A stretch of 20,870 nt of DNA from Dissophora ornata (taxonomy: Eukaryota; Mortierellomycota; Mortierellomycetes; Mortierellales; Mortierellaceae). The DNA is taken from the NCBI GenBank assembly GCA_025201705.1, contig MU616710.1:29957-50826 (forward strand). The letters are read 5' to 3'. This document shows positions 10,380 to 17,917 of this stretch, piece by piece (the first letter of the stretch is position 1; every line of letters begins with the position of its first letter). A program made the position numbers and the translations under genes. The notes under the pieces were generated by a model that saw only the letters and a program-made list of their open reading frames with translations, had not been told where the DNA came from and did no database searches.

Positions 10380-11265
10380 ATGGAAGACACAGACATGGCA
10401 AGCCCGCCAAGCAGCTTTCACGCTTCTTCATCCCATTCCACAGCCGTTTCATCCCAATCAATGGCAACATCACAATCAGCGCCATCAACAGAATCACAAC
10501 AGGCAACAAGACCCCCCACGGCGTCAAGGTCAAGAAGGACCGTGAATGATGGATACATATACCAGTCCTACGAGGATTACACTCACATTGATCCCGACGG
10601 CGCATTGGATATCGATGGAGAGCCTGTACTTACCAAGAATGACAGCAACCAGGCTGCGAGCGCCACACGGATTCTCGAACTGCGTGGGCTTGAACGGGTA
10701 ATCACACCACCCTTCGTTGTCGTCAGGACCATGTCGCACCTCGACGACACATTAACGCTCGCAGGTGTTTCCGGGTTATGTCTTTTCTTTCTTTCAACAG
10801 CGAATCGTACAACTCCTCGAAACTGCCGGTCAAGCCATCCAGATCCTTAGCGGCGATGCAGATGACCTTGACGACCCGGAGAACGAAGAAACCGGCAAAC
10901 GTCTCCTCTCCGCCGCTTCCTTGCCCCCTGAATCCCGCCAAGCCATGATCAAAGCTTATGCAGACGAACGCTCCAAGAAATTCGAAGCCCTTGCAGCAGG
11001 ATACGCCACGCTCGTGAACGAGATCCAGTCAGGATTGAGAAGACAGTTTCATTACTTGACAAAGGCAGGAATCGCGTCAGAGACATCACAGGTCCCATTC
11101 AAGAACGTCGTCTACGGAGAGGAAAAGGAGTTGGAGACCTGGCTAAACGCGGTCGATGTGCTGAAGGAGAGCGCAGAAACGTTGATCGGGAAAGTGGAGA
11201 GAGAATTGGTTGAGCCTAGAGAAGCACCATCCATACCAGCAGCAACAGCGTCAGGCGTACCATAA
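10380..11265 (+). CDS. MED11: MED11-like Mediator head-module subunit
   Basis: Exons 10380-10697 and 10801-11265 join in phase 0 across a 103-base intron (GTAATC...TTTCAACAG), giving 260 residues. Residues 1-60 are Ser/Gln/Thr-rich and disordered. The helical core begins across the splice (ELRGLER-RIVQLLETAG) and continues through FEALAAGYATLVNEIQSGLR, RQFHYLTKAGI, VPFKNVVYGEEKELETW and LNAVDVLKESAETL. The order of an RI-start helix, a long helix ending in a basic 'LR+QxxYLTxAGI' motif, then a short loop and last helix, matches MED11, which bridges Mediator to polymerase II and TFIIH. The first-exon extension is longer than in animal MED11. The assignment rests on recalled pattern, so another small helical nuclear protein remains possible. 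Confidence 0.65.
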
Positions 11266-11295
11266 ACAATATATGTATGCGTCTACTTTGCGGAT

Positions 11296-11301
11296 TTTAT
11301 T
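11296..11301 (-). terminator. Poly(A) signal of the FCP1/NIF-like gene
   Basis: AATAAA on the minus strand lies 64 bases past the stop codon at 11365, in the 99-base convergent spacer shared with the MED11-like gene. Confidence 0.45.
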
Positions 11302-11364
11302 GTTCTTTTTTTGAGTAGCATGAAAGTCTAAGAGTAGAGTAGATGGGGAGTTGTCGTCATGCTT

Positions 11365-12453
11365 CTACACGGTTTTCTTTGCGAAGCGGCGGGTGAGGTC
11401 ATCTAATGCACCCGCCAACTCATCCTGCCCCTTCGATGGCCTCTTGTCATTGACCTCTTTGGCTGCAGCTGTAAGCAAGATATCAAAATATCAAAAGTTA
11501 AGTAAAGGGGTCATGTACAATCTGATTAAATGTGAGTAACTCTTGTGGTAGCTGTTACCTTCATCTAGAGGATAGTCCGATCGGTATGGGTGAAGGCGCA
11601 TGTAGGCACTCACGTTTTTCTGGTAGATGAGTTTCTCAAGGTAACGTCTCACTCTCAGCAGTTCGTTGTCCGTGCCTGCGCGAACAAGGTCTTCATCAAA
11701 GTCTTTCAGCGCCAATCCGTTATAGGGTTGCAACTGGATCTTGGCTGTCGAATCGTCGATCAACACCGTGTTCGTTTGGTCAAACTCGACATGAGCAGAG
11801 CTACTAGGCTCGACATGACCACCAATAGATGCGGTCTTCTCCTGCTCAATGCCCTCCCACACAAACTCCAGATCCTTAATCGTCAATACCTTTCTGTCAT
11901 AATCGACCTGAGGCAGCCTGAAATGCTTTCTCGTCCAGACTCTATCAAGCTTCGACTGTTGAGGTCCAAACCCAAAGCTCAGCATCGCATCCACGCTATG
12001 GGGTTGTGAGCTCGACCACACCATCACCTGGCAATGTCCGAACAAGAAATCCAGAAAGGGCGTCAGGTACGGGCGAGAGGTTACGGCTCGGTTATTTCTT
12101 TTGGCCCGATAGAATAAAGTTCCGTTCAAGTCCAGGATCACGAGGAGCTTTTGCGGCACGGCCAATGTCTCTGGCTTTTCCTGTGCCTTCTCCATATAGG
12201 ACGGTGTGATGGCGCGGATGGGGTTTGTAGGGTTAAAGGTTCTGGTAGCCTCATTGTAGTAGACGGATTGACCACTGGATGTCGTTGATGGCCTTAACGA
12301 GGATGACGGTCCATAGCTGCGCGTGTCGCCTTGGCTTTGGCTCTCTTTTTTTCCATGATAGGAACCGCCGCTGCCAACGCGGGAGGGATCCCTGTGGGAT
12401 GTCCAATTTGCCGATTTTGTCGAGCTGCTGGAGGAATACGGAAGTTGGCTCAT
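11365..12453 (-). CDS. FCP1/NIF-type HAD phosphatase-like protein with DLNGT motif
   Basis: Exons 12453-11559 and 11468-11365 give 332 residues; the 90-base intron (GTAACA...CTTACAG) is needed to reach the C-terminal tail (LDE-AAAKEVNDKRPSKGQ ... RRFAKKTV). Residues 1-100 are Ser-rich and probably disordered. The FCP1 homology domain follows: LLVILDLNGTLFYR (motif I), RPYLTPFLDFLFG, VMVWSSSQPHSV (motif II), VWTRKHFRLPQVDYDRKVLTIKDLE, then NTVLIDDSTAKIQLQPYNGL (motif III). The usual DxDxT becomes DLNGT: the nucleophile Asp is kept, the acid/base Asp is Asn. I recall this variant as usual for a branch of fungal and plant NIF-domain proteins, so activity is uncertain. The ATG at 12453 is preferred over an upstream in-frame one at 12603, whose extra peptide looks like leader sequence. 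Confidence 0.8.
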
Positions 12454-13430
12454 GGTACCTGCTGTCCTAGTCGGCGGAGGAGGAATGAATATCTTTTTTA
12501 GGCTCGCTGTGTGAATGGAATGAATCCGGCACGGGAATCGAGCGATGGCAGTGGGAATGAGAAAAGAATGCAAAGAATGCAAGTGGGCCGGTGCACCATG
12601 CATTGCGAGCAGAGTGCTTTATATCAGCGTGGTGAAGGCAAATCATAGAATTAGAAAAAAAAAAATATGCACACAGTAGATGAAAAGCAGTCCCTAATTT
12701 GATGCCGCAGCGTTAGGCGAAGCGAAGGGAGCAACGGAGATATCATAATTTTACGCCCTCGCTGTCGAACTGTCGATCATCTAAACAAGCATGTCTCTGC
12801 CGATGACTCTTTTTTTTTATGCCGCAGCATGCCACTCTGTTGCGCGTTTGTCTGTCGAGGACCAAAAAAAAAAATGCCGGGATTTTTTGAATACGCTGCG
12901 CAGAGTATTCTTGTAGGCTCAATGACAACATGTCTCTCTGGTTCTGGAGATGTCTGCGAATAATGTCTTCCTTTGCGATGAAGGTATTCACCAACGCCAT
13001 ATAACCAGTCGCGTTCCCATGGGCTAACCCAGCGGGCCCAGCAACTATTGCCACCCCTCGTCAAGGTGTTAAAAACATGAAGATATCCACCAAAAACCTA
13101 TTCTCTTGCAGGCTCTAGCTGATCCAACAATTCTACACAGGCACACGTTCCCGTAGCGAACTCTGGGTCTTTTGGCAATATGCGCTCCCACTCTCCACTG
13201 CCGTCTGTCAGTCAACGTCTCGCGCTTCTCACCGCTTGGTTTCTCGCCATAAGTCATCCTTGCCTGTGATGCCCTCCTTCCTTTCGTTTCCTGGATAATT
13301 TTTCTTGCCTTTCGCGTTTATTTCGACCCAGAGCATATCTCTATCACTTAAGTAGTTCTTTGTCTCCATAAAATCTCTCAATACATCCAAATGGCGCGTT
13401 CAATGGTCGTTTTGGTTTTTTGCAGTGATT
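12454..13430. other. Gene-poor intergenic stretch
   Basis: Nearly 1 kb with no supported gene. It contains the upstream region of the NIF-like gene, A/T homopolymers (12654-12666, 12811-12819, 12863-12874) and only short, unconvincing open frames. No repeat shared with the rest of the window was noticed. Confidence 0.4.
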
Positions 13431-13511
13431 GATCACGTGTTTTATTAAGGGTAATTCGCCTGGGATTCCTGAAATAAATTGTAAGATTGTCGTCACAGTT
13501 CGACAACACAG

Positions 13512-13583
13512 GGCCTAATGGTCTAGTCGTATGATTCTCGCTTTGGGTGCGAGAGGTCCCGGGTTCAATTCCCGGTTGGGCCC
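13512..13583 (+). tRNA. tRNA-Pro (anticodon UGG)
   Basis: The 72-base cloverleaf is complete. The 5' GGCCTAA pairs with the 3' TTGGGCC (one G-U), followed by C as discriminator. The anticodon arm is CTCGC-TTTGGGT-GCGAG with anticodon TGG reading CCA. The T arm is CCGGG-TTCAATT-CCCGG. No intron and no encoded CCA. A TTTT polymerase III terminator follows at 13590-13593. An identical gene lies at 20316-20387 on the other strand. Confidence 0.96.
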
Positions 13584-13589
13584 GTTGTC

Positions 13590-13610
13590 TTTTGATCTCG
13601 AAACGAGATC
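13590..13610 (+). terminator. Pol III terminator followed by a perfect hairpin
   Basis: The TTTT at 13590-13593 is directly followed by a 7-base-pair stem with an AAA loop (GATCTCG-AAA-CGAGATC, 13594-13610). The same T run and hairpin follow the second tRNA copy. Confidence 0.6.
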
Positions 13611-13652
13611 ATCATATTTTTGCGCAAGAACACTAGGGGTGGTGCCCGTGGC

Positions 13653-14090
13653 AACGCCATGATATCCATGTAAACGTTCCCAATCTTTGAACGTCAATTG
13701 CGCATCAACTTTTTATGCTACTCCCTACTCTTCTTAATATATTTCTTTTGCCCGTCTCCACGCCTATCTTCTCATGTAGTTCACTTCTTTTTTTCATCCA
13801 CTATGGGTGAACTGAACAGACAATTAACCACTCTTTGCATGCGCTGGTCTCCTTTCCGCGGTTGCCGCAAGAGTTGTTCATTTTGAACTAAGTCCTCGTC
13901 CCCCATCCCCCTTTGTCGCTTCTGTCTGCATATATTATTGGTATACCGCTGATACCCGTATCTTCACCTTCCTACCGATCTACCTTGAGCTGCCGCTCAA
14001 ACACGTTTAAGGCGTCGTCTTTCTCTATTTCAGTTTACACCACTGATTGAGGCTAGACTAGAGACTAATAGAAGAAACCCATACTTTATT
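13653..14090. other. No gene recognised
   Basis: Pyrimidine-rich sequence with only short open frames. Nothing in it resembles a known protein or RNA, and no repeat was found. Confidence 0.35.
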
Positions 14091-15118
14091 TTAGTTACAA
14101 AAACACCCGACGCGTGGGGAGTTGCTTAACTCACTCCACCAAATCGCCAGGTTTATTTTTTTTTGTTTTTTAGTTGGAGACATATAACTACGGAACTTGA
14201 ACACTCCATAGACAGGGATGCAATAACGCGTTCTTTTTCCGTTTGTAGAAATCGCTTGTGCAGATTGCCGTTGCCCTTGACCTGCTGCAATCTGGGCAAT
14301 AGAGTCCAAGATCCGTTGCTCCATAGACACGATCAACGTGCGCTGTTCTTCTTGAAACGCCATGATTTGCTTGACCTGCACATGTTGCTGTTGAGTATTA
14401 GCAGTGCTCAATCTCCGCATGAACTCTTGGATAGATGCACCAACCACTCCTCCTGAATCAGATGTCATTGAAATGGCCTAAATATTGTTCTTGCTGGATT
14501 TGGGTGCATTGCTGTCTCTAAGGGCCTCATCTTCTTTGGTGCTCTCCTCACCAACCTCGTCATCAGATGTACCCGAGGCAATGGCGATCTCCAAGCCATT
14601 AGGGAGAGCTTGAGCGCTGTCAATAAGTTGGACCCCTGGAACGTTGGTTGGGATGTTAGAATAGGATAGGTGCAGACTCGCTTGTGATGCTTGCCCATGC
14701 TATCTCTAGTCAGGAATGGCTTTTTGCAGACGCAGATGAAAGCCATGTTTCTATCCTCGCGCCTTTCAAATTGGAGGGACACATTAAAAAGGAAGTTTTT
14801 CACTTGAACTGGCACCATTGAGTGCGACCGAAGCAAGTGGTTTTTTTCCGATTTGGTCAGTGCCACGGGTCTATCCTTGTCCCTAACAGGGAAGCCCTGT
14901 TCAATACGAAGCTCTTGTTTCTAGATCGCCGCTTTCCTGTCCGGTAGTCCCTGGATACAGTCGTAGAATGTACATTCGTTTCTCTGTGCCCTGATCATTG
15001 TAGTTAGTGTAGTGTGTAGCGGAGTGCTGGCGAGGAAGGTGATTTGCGGCAGTGATGTTGGCTGCAGAGTGTTAGAGTGTGCACAGAGAAGAAAGCTACG
15101 AGCAAGAATGCTTGTCAA
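14091..15118 (-). pseudogene. Zinc-finger plus coiled-coil protein relic
   Basis: Read on the minus strand, one disrupted frame runs from about 15000 to 14091. It opens MIRAQRNECTFYDC, meets TAG at 14923-14921, then resumes in the same frame (KQELRIEQGFPVRDKDRPVA, KSEKNHLLRSH) up to a finger-like FICVCKKPFLTRDSMGKHHK-RVC. Near 14650 the frame changes, possibly at an intron (CTAAC branch-like site and TTCCAG acceptor around 14630-14650). It then gives an acidic stretch (SDDEVGEESTKEDEAL), a second TAG near 14484, and a Gln-rich coiled coil (STANTQQQHVQVKQIMAFQE, TLIVSMEQRILDSIAQIAAG). The two TAGs sit in otherwise open frame and could be CAG-to-TAG changes. I do not recognise the family; a transposon-linked DNA-binding protein is a guess. 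Confidence 0.5.
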
Positions 15119-15230
15119 GAATTAGGATGATTAGATCCACGCCAAAAAGTGCTACCGCCTAAAATTGAATTGCTTCCTTTTAGTACAAGTATGGCCAGAT
15201 ACGCCACACTCAATTGCTCAGCTGCTCGAC

Positions 15231-15370
15231 CTGCACGCCAATCGCTCCATGCCCATCTCCAGCTTGCCCTGTTATTCATTCTCATGTCTATGCCACACAC
15301 CTGCACGCCAATCGCTCTATGGCTCTATGCCCATCTGCAGCTCGTTCTGGTACTCGTCCTGAGTCTATGG
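15231..15370. repeat. Two-unit ~70-base tandem repeat
   Basis: Units begin at 15231 and 15301 with the shared CTGCACGCCAATCGCT and continue with ATGCCCATCT-CAGCT. They diverge in the middle. It looks like a local duplication in decayed sequence. Confidence 0.6.
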
Positions 15371-15399
15371 TTTATCCAGACCGAGCACCAAGAAAATAT

Positions 15400-16034
15400 C
15401 CTGAGATACGTCTTGTATACTATATGCTCATGAACAATTTCTCTCGGAAAGCTCCTATCTCGATGCTCATCTTGTACGCTGTCCACAGCACCTTTGCAAT
15501 TAAGGAACATTTGGAGGTTTCACGAAGAACTGAGAAGTGCATCTGGACACAGCTCACATATTTGATGCACAAGACAGCAGATGCAAGTAAAGGATCTCAA
15601 GCGCTGGTTCAAGGAGCAGTGGCAGGATCTCGAAGATTTCGAGACGAAAGTTGGTTCAGAGCTCTTAGTCGCGTACCCGCATTACATTGCCCCTGCCAGG
15701 ACCGAAGATCACCCTGCCAGCACTTGTACGAAGAGTGTGCACACTTTGTTCTCTACAGAATCCTCGGCACCACAGCCAAGGAAAACGCAGTATGCAGATG
15801 ACACAGGGGTCGCGAAAGAGCTCGCCGGAGACAGCTGGTCCATCAATCCGTGATGAAGCGATACAAACGCTCAGCAATCTCTCAATATCGCTGAAACGGG
15901 GACGGAGGCTAATGGAGCTACAGGACGCGTTTGACAACAAAGTAGGTTTTGGCGTCACCAAAGACTCACTTGTGATGAAGCCAAAGGGGCGTCCAAGAAC
16001 CAAACGTATCAAAAGCAACAGCGAGTTGTCGTGA
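15400..16034 (+). pseudogene. C-terminal remnant of a SWIM-finger (MULE-type) transposase
   Basis: A CxCx6CxH signature (CPCQDRRSPCQH, 15688-15723) is the SWIM zinc finger of Mutator-like transposases and related proteins. About 80 codons later, in another frame, comes a basic tail (KPKGRPRTKRIKS, near 15980-16020) of the sort that ends such proteins, then a stop at 16032-16034. The intervening frame includes LSNLSISLKRGRRLMELQDA. At least one frameshift separates the two motifs, and no DDE-type catalytic domain is seen upstream, so it is a truncated relic. Homology of the 15400-15680 part is not established. Confidence 0.45.
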
Positions 16035-16264
16035 CGATACAAATAGTTCCATCCAGCTCAAAGAAACCTTGAACAATAAACGAGTGCTTTTCGCTTTTTT
16101 TTTTTTTAACGAGGCCCAACAGACCAATCCGGTCTTTGACTCAATCCTATGTTTTACCCCCTTTCAGACAGGGTCCTACCTTGGACATGATATTTTTACT
16201 GTCTTTTTTTTTACCTCCTTCTGATAACATCTTCGCTCTCTTTTTCATTTTTCTTTTCCTGAAC
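16035..16264. other. T-rich spacer before the foldback element
   Basis: It has several T homopolymers (16097-16109, 16205-16212) and no supported gene. It may be the decayed outer end of the element that follows. Confidence 0.3.
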
Positions 16265-16510
16265 TGGCCACTGATCCTTCGAGTGCACATCAACTATCTT
16301 TTTTTTTTCTCTCACAACCAGAAAGGGTATCACGTCCGAGTGCGTTGGCCACTAATCCTTCGAGCGCTCACTAACTATCGGGAGGTTTTTTTCTCACAAC
16401 TAGAAAGGGTATCATGTCCGAGTGCACTGGCCACTAATCCATAGAGTACAAACTGACTATCGTTTTTTTCCCTTCACAACCAGAAAGAATATTATGTCTG
16501 AATGGGATTA
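16265..16510 (+). repeat. Subterminal tandem repeat, three ~81-base units
   Basis: Units start at 16265, 16346 and 16428, each beginning TGGCCACT(A/G)ATCC. Each unit then has an AACTATC/GACTATC plus T-run segment and ends in CACAAC(C/T)AGAAAG followed by a TAT(C/T)A(C/T)GTC box. Spacing is 81 and 82 bases. A degenerate fourth unit can be read at about 16536-16600. One unit in reverse orientation lies at 17547-17620, at the other end of the palindrome. Confidence 0.85.
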
Positions 16511-16671
16511 GTAGGAAAAAAATGCTACACATGCGCACTGTCCAATTCTTTAGTGCAAACGGACCATTTCTTTTTTCCCTTCACTACGAGTGCAAGCGAC
16601 GCCTAAATCCAAGTTGACCATTATCCACATCTACCGAGAGGAAAGCATTCGCCTACAAACAGACTTTGGAG

Positions 16672-16678
16672 TATATAA
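16672..16678 (+). promoter_or_regulatory. TATA box, left arm
   Basis: TATATAA lies 54 bases before the ATG at 16733, with a CTCCTCTCCTC pyrimidine stretch between. The same arrangement is mirrored on the right arm. Confidence 0.6.
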
Positions 16679-16732
16679 TCGTCAGCTGTTAATTCTCCTC
16701 TCCTCAGACCTCTGCCTTTTAATACTACTCTA

Positions 16733-16876
16733 ATGACAAAATCGAAGCCCTTGAAAGGGAAAGAAATCCAAGCTACGTATTACTCCAAGGACAAAATCGA
16801 AGCCCTCGAAAACGAAAGAAATCAAGGCAGCTCGAACAAACTGCACTCCCTATACCGCCAAGCTATTGGGGTGTAG
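16733..16876 (+). pseudogene. Left-arm copy of the foldback gene, frameshifted
   Basis: It starts MTKSKPLKGKEI like the right-arm frame. Loss of about 5 bases near 16770 (AAATCCAAGC for AAATCAAGGCCAAGC) throws the frame, and it ends at TAG 16874-16876 after about 47 codons. Confidence 0.6.
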
Positions 16877-16994
16877 AATTTGCCTTGGTCTTCCTACACG
16901 TTCGACCGAAGATGTGTTCAAGAAAAGATCCCTTCTGCCCATGCCTTCAAGACTGACACTACTATCGTCCCTATAACCAGTACCGCTGCCACCG

Positions 16995-17417
16995 CTACCC
17001 CAAGACTGTAATCACCGCCACTCCCACGACCGGCGATGATTTTTCTGATGTGACAAGCATCCCTTTGGATGACTTTGAGTCCGATTTTAAACGATTTGTC
17101 ACATCAGAAAAATCGTCGTCGATCGTGGGAGTAGCAGTCTTGGGGATAGCGGTGGCAGCGGTATTGGTTATAGGGGCGACAGTAGTGTTAGTCTTGGAGG
17201 CATGGACAGAAGACATCTTTTCTTGGACACATTTTTCGGTCGAATGTGTGGGAAGACCAAGGCAGATTCTACACCCCAATAGCTTGGCGGTATAGGGAGT
17301 ACAGTTTGCTCGAGCTGCCTTGATTTCTTTCGTTTTGGAGGGCTTCGATTTTGTCCTTGGAGTAATACGTAGCTTGGCCTTGATTTCTTTCCCTTTCGAG
17401 GGCTTTGATTTTGTCAT
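16995..17417 (-). CDS. Small Lys/Ser/Thr-rich protein with a zinc-knuckle-like motif, in the palindrome
   Basis: This 140-codon minus-strand frame starts at ATG 17417 on the right arm, crosses the spacer and ends in the left arm. The N terminus is two copies of a basic repeat (TKSKPSKGKEIKA, TKSKPSKTKEIKA). Next comes GCRICLGLPTHSTEKC, a CX2CX5HX4C spacing close to a retroviral-type zinc knuckle. A Thr/Ala-rich stretch (TNTTVAPITNTAATA) and an acidic-to-Ser/Lys tail follow. A TATA box sits 55 bases upstream. The coding sequence is conserved in parts with the other arm and with a third copy at 17627-17700. I do not recognise the protein; nucleic-acid binding is a guess from the motif and charge. 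It may be only the internal cargo of the repeat. Confidence 0.45.
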   Translation of the reverse strand: MTKSKPSKGKEIKAKLRITPRTKSKPSKTKEIKAARANCTPYTAKLLGCRICLGLPTHSTEKCVQEKMSSVHASKTNTTVAPITNTAATAIPKTATPTIDDDFSDVTNRLKSDSKSSKGMLVTSEKSSPVVGVAVITVLG

Positions 17418-17546
17418 TAGAGTAGTATTAAAAGGCAGAGGCTTGAGGAGAGGAGAATTAACGGCTGACGATTATATACTCCAAAGTCTGTTTGTAGGCG
17501 AGTGCTTCCCTCTCGGTAGATGTGGATAATGGTCAACTTGGATTTA
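17096..17546 (-). repeat. Right arm of the 943-base palindrome
   Basis: Mirror image of 16604-17056. It retains the uninterrupted version of the small gene and its own TATA box. The innermost 20 or so bases pair with the left arm through TTTTTCTGATGTGACAA. Confidence 0.93.
17472..17478 (-). promoter_or_regulatory. TATA box, right arm
   Basis: TATATAA on the minus strand lies 55 bases before the ATG at 17417, facing the left-arm TATA box across the palindrome. Confidence 0.6.
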
Positions 17547-17626
17547 GTCGAAGAATTGGTGGCCAGTGCACTCAGACATCACACCTTTTCTGGTAGCGAA
17601 GGGAAAAAAGAAATAGTCCCTCCAAG

Positions 17627-17700
17627 ACTGACGCTACTGCTGTCCCCACAACCGATACCGCTGCCACCCTCGCGACCGTCGTCACCGCTATCCGACGAAA
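17627..17700 (+). repeat. Third, direct copy of the inner-arm segment
   Basis: The sequence starting AAGACTGACGCTACTGCTGT corresponds to 16950-17030 of the left arm in the same orientation. It encodes KTDATAVPTTDTAAT against KTDTTIVPITSTAAT. It lies outside the right arm, so it is not part of the simple palindrome. Confidence 0.7.
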
Positions 17701-17917
17701 AAGAGAGAGAGAGAGTAAAGGATAAATAAAAAACAGTAGTACATAGTCAGTGGACGCGGCTGATGTAGCATTAAAAGGTATATTCCATCATGAAAGCATT
17801 GCAAACACCAGTCTTCATGCTTACCGTGCGCGCAATCAACCGTTCAACCGTCTTCTGGCAAAGTGCTTTATCGCGTTTTTCGTATCTATACTCGCGAAAA
17901 GTATTGAACAAATCCTC

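Larger units (their letters stand above)
13431..13652 (+). repeat. tRNA-Pro segment, left arm of a ~220-base inverted repeat
   Basis: This segment holds a tRNA gene plus about 80 bases of 5' and 70 bases of 3' flank. Its reverse complement recurs at 20248-20473. Similarity is near-perfect over the tRNA, the 3' flank and the 40 bases before the tRNA, then weaker out to a shared ATCACGTG box. Confidence 0.85.
16604..17056 (+). repeat. Left arm of the 943-base palindrome
   Basis: Reverse-complementary to 17096-17546 with small indels (a ~5-base loss near 16770 and a ~9-base gain near 17010) and scattered substitutions. The spacer is 39 bases (17057-17095). The arm includes a TATATAA box (16672-16678), an ATG at 16733 and a frameshifted copy of the small gene that is intact on the right arm. 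Confidence 0.93.
16265..17700. mobile_element. Foldback-type repetitive element
   Basis: The element consists of left subterminal repeats (16265-16600), a long palindrome (16604-17546), a right inverted subterminal unit (17547-17620) and an extra direct copy of an inner-arm segment (17627-17700). Long inverted repeats with subterminal tandem units are the hallmark of foldback DNA transposons. No transposase, clear terminal motif or target-site duplication was found, so the exact ends and the mobile nature are inferred. Confidence 0.55.

Noticed and set aside
12454..12603. N-terminal extension of the NIF-like protein from the ATG at 12603
   Set aside because: The extra 50 residues are His/Ser/Pro-rich leader-like sequence; the ATG at 12453 gives a more typical start, though the longer form cannot be excluded.
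12743..13064. Two overlapping minus-strand open frames of about 100 codons
   Set aside because: They overlap each other in different frames, cross A/T homopolymers and resemble nothing.
13431..13652. SINE derived from tRNA-Pro
   Set aside because: Both copies keep a perfect, terminator-bearing tRNA and conserved 5' flank, with no A-rich tail. SINEs would not carry 5' flank, so this is a segment duplication.
16265..16510. CRISPR-like array
   Set aside because: Repeats are ~81 bases, directly adjacent and diverged, with no unique spacers, in a eukaryotic setting.
17050..17295. Plus-strand frame with a hydrophobic, membrane-like stretch
   Set aside because: The hydrophobic run is the antisense of the Thr/Ala-rich segment of the minus-strand foldback gene, whose frame is the conserved one.
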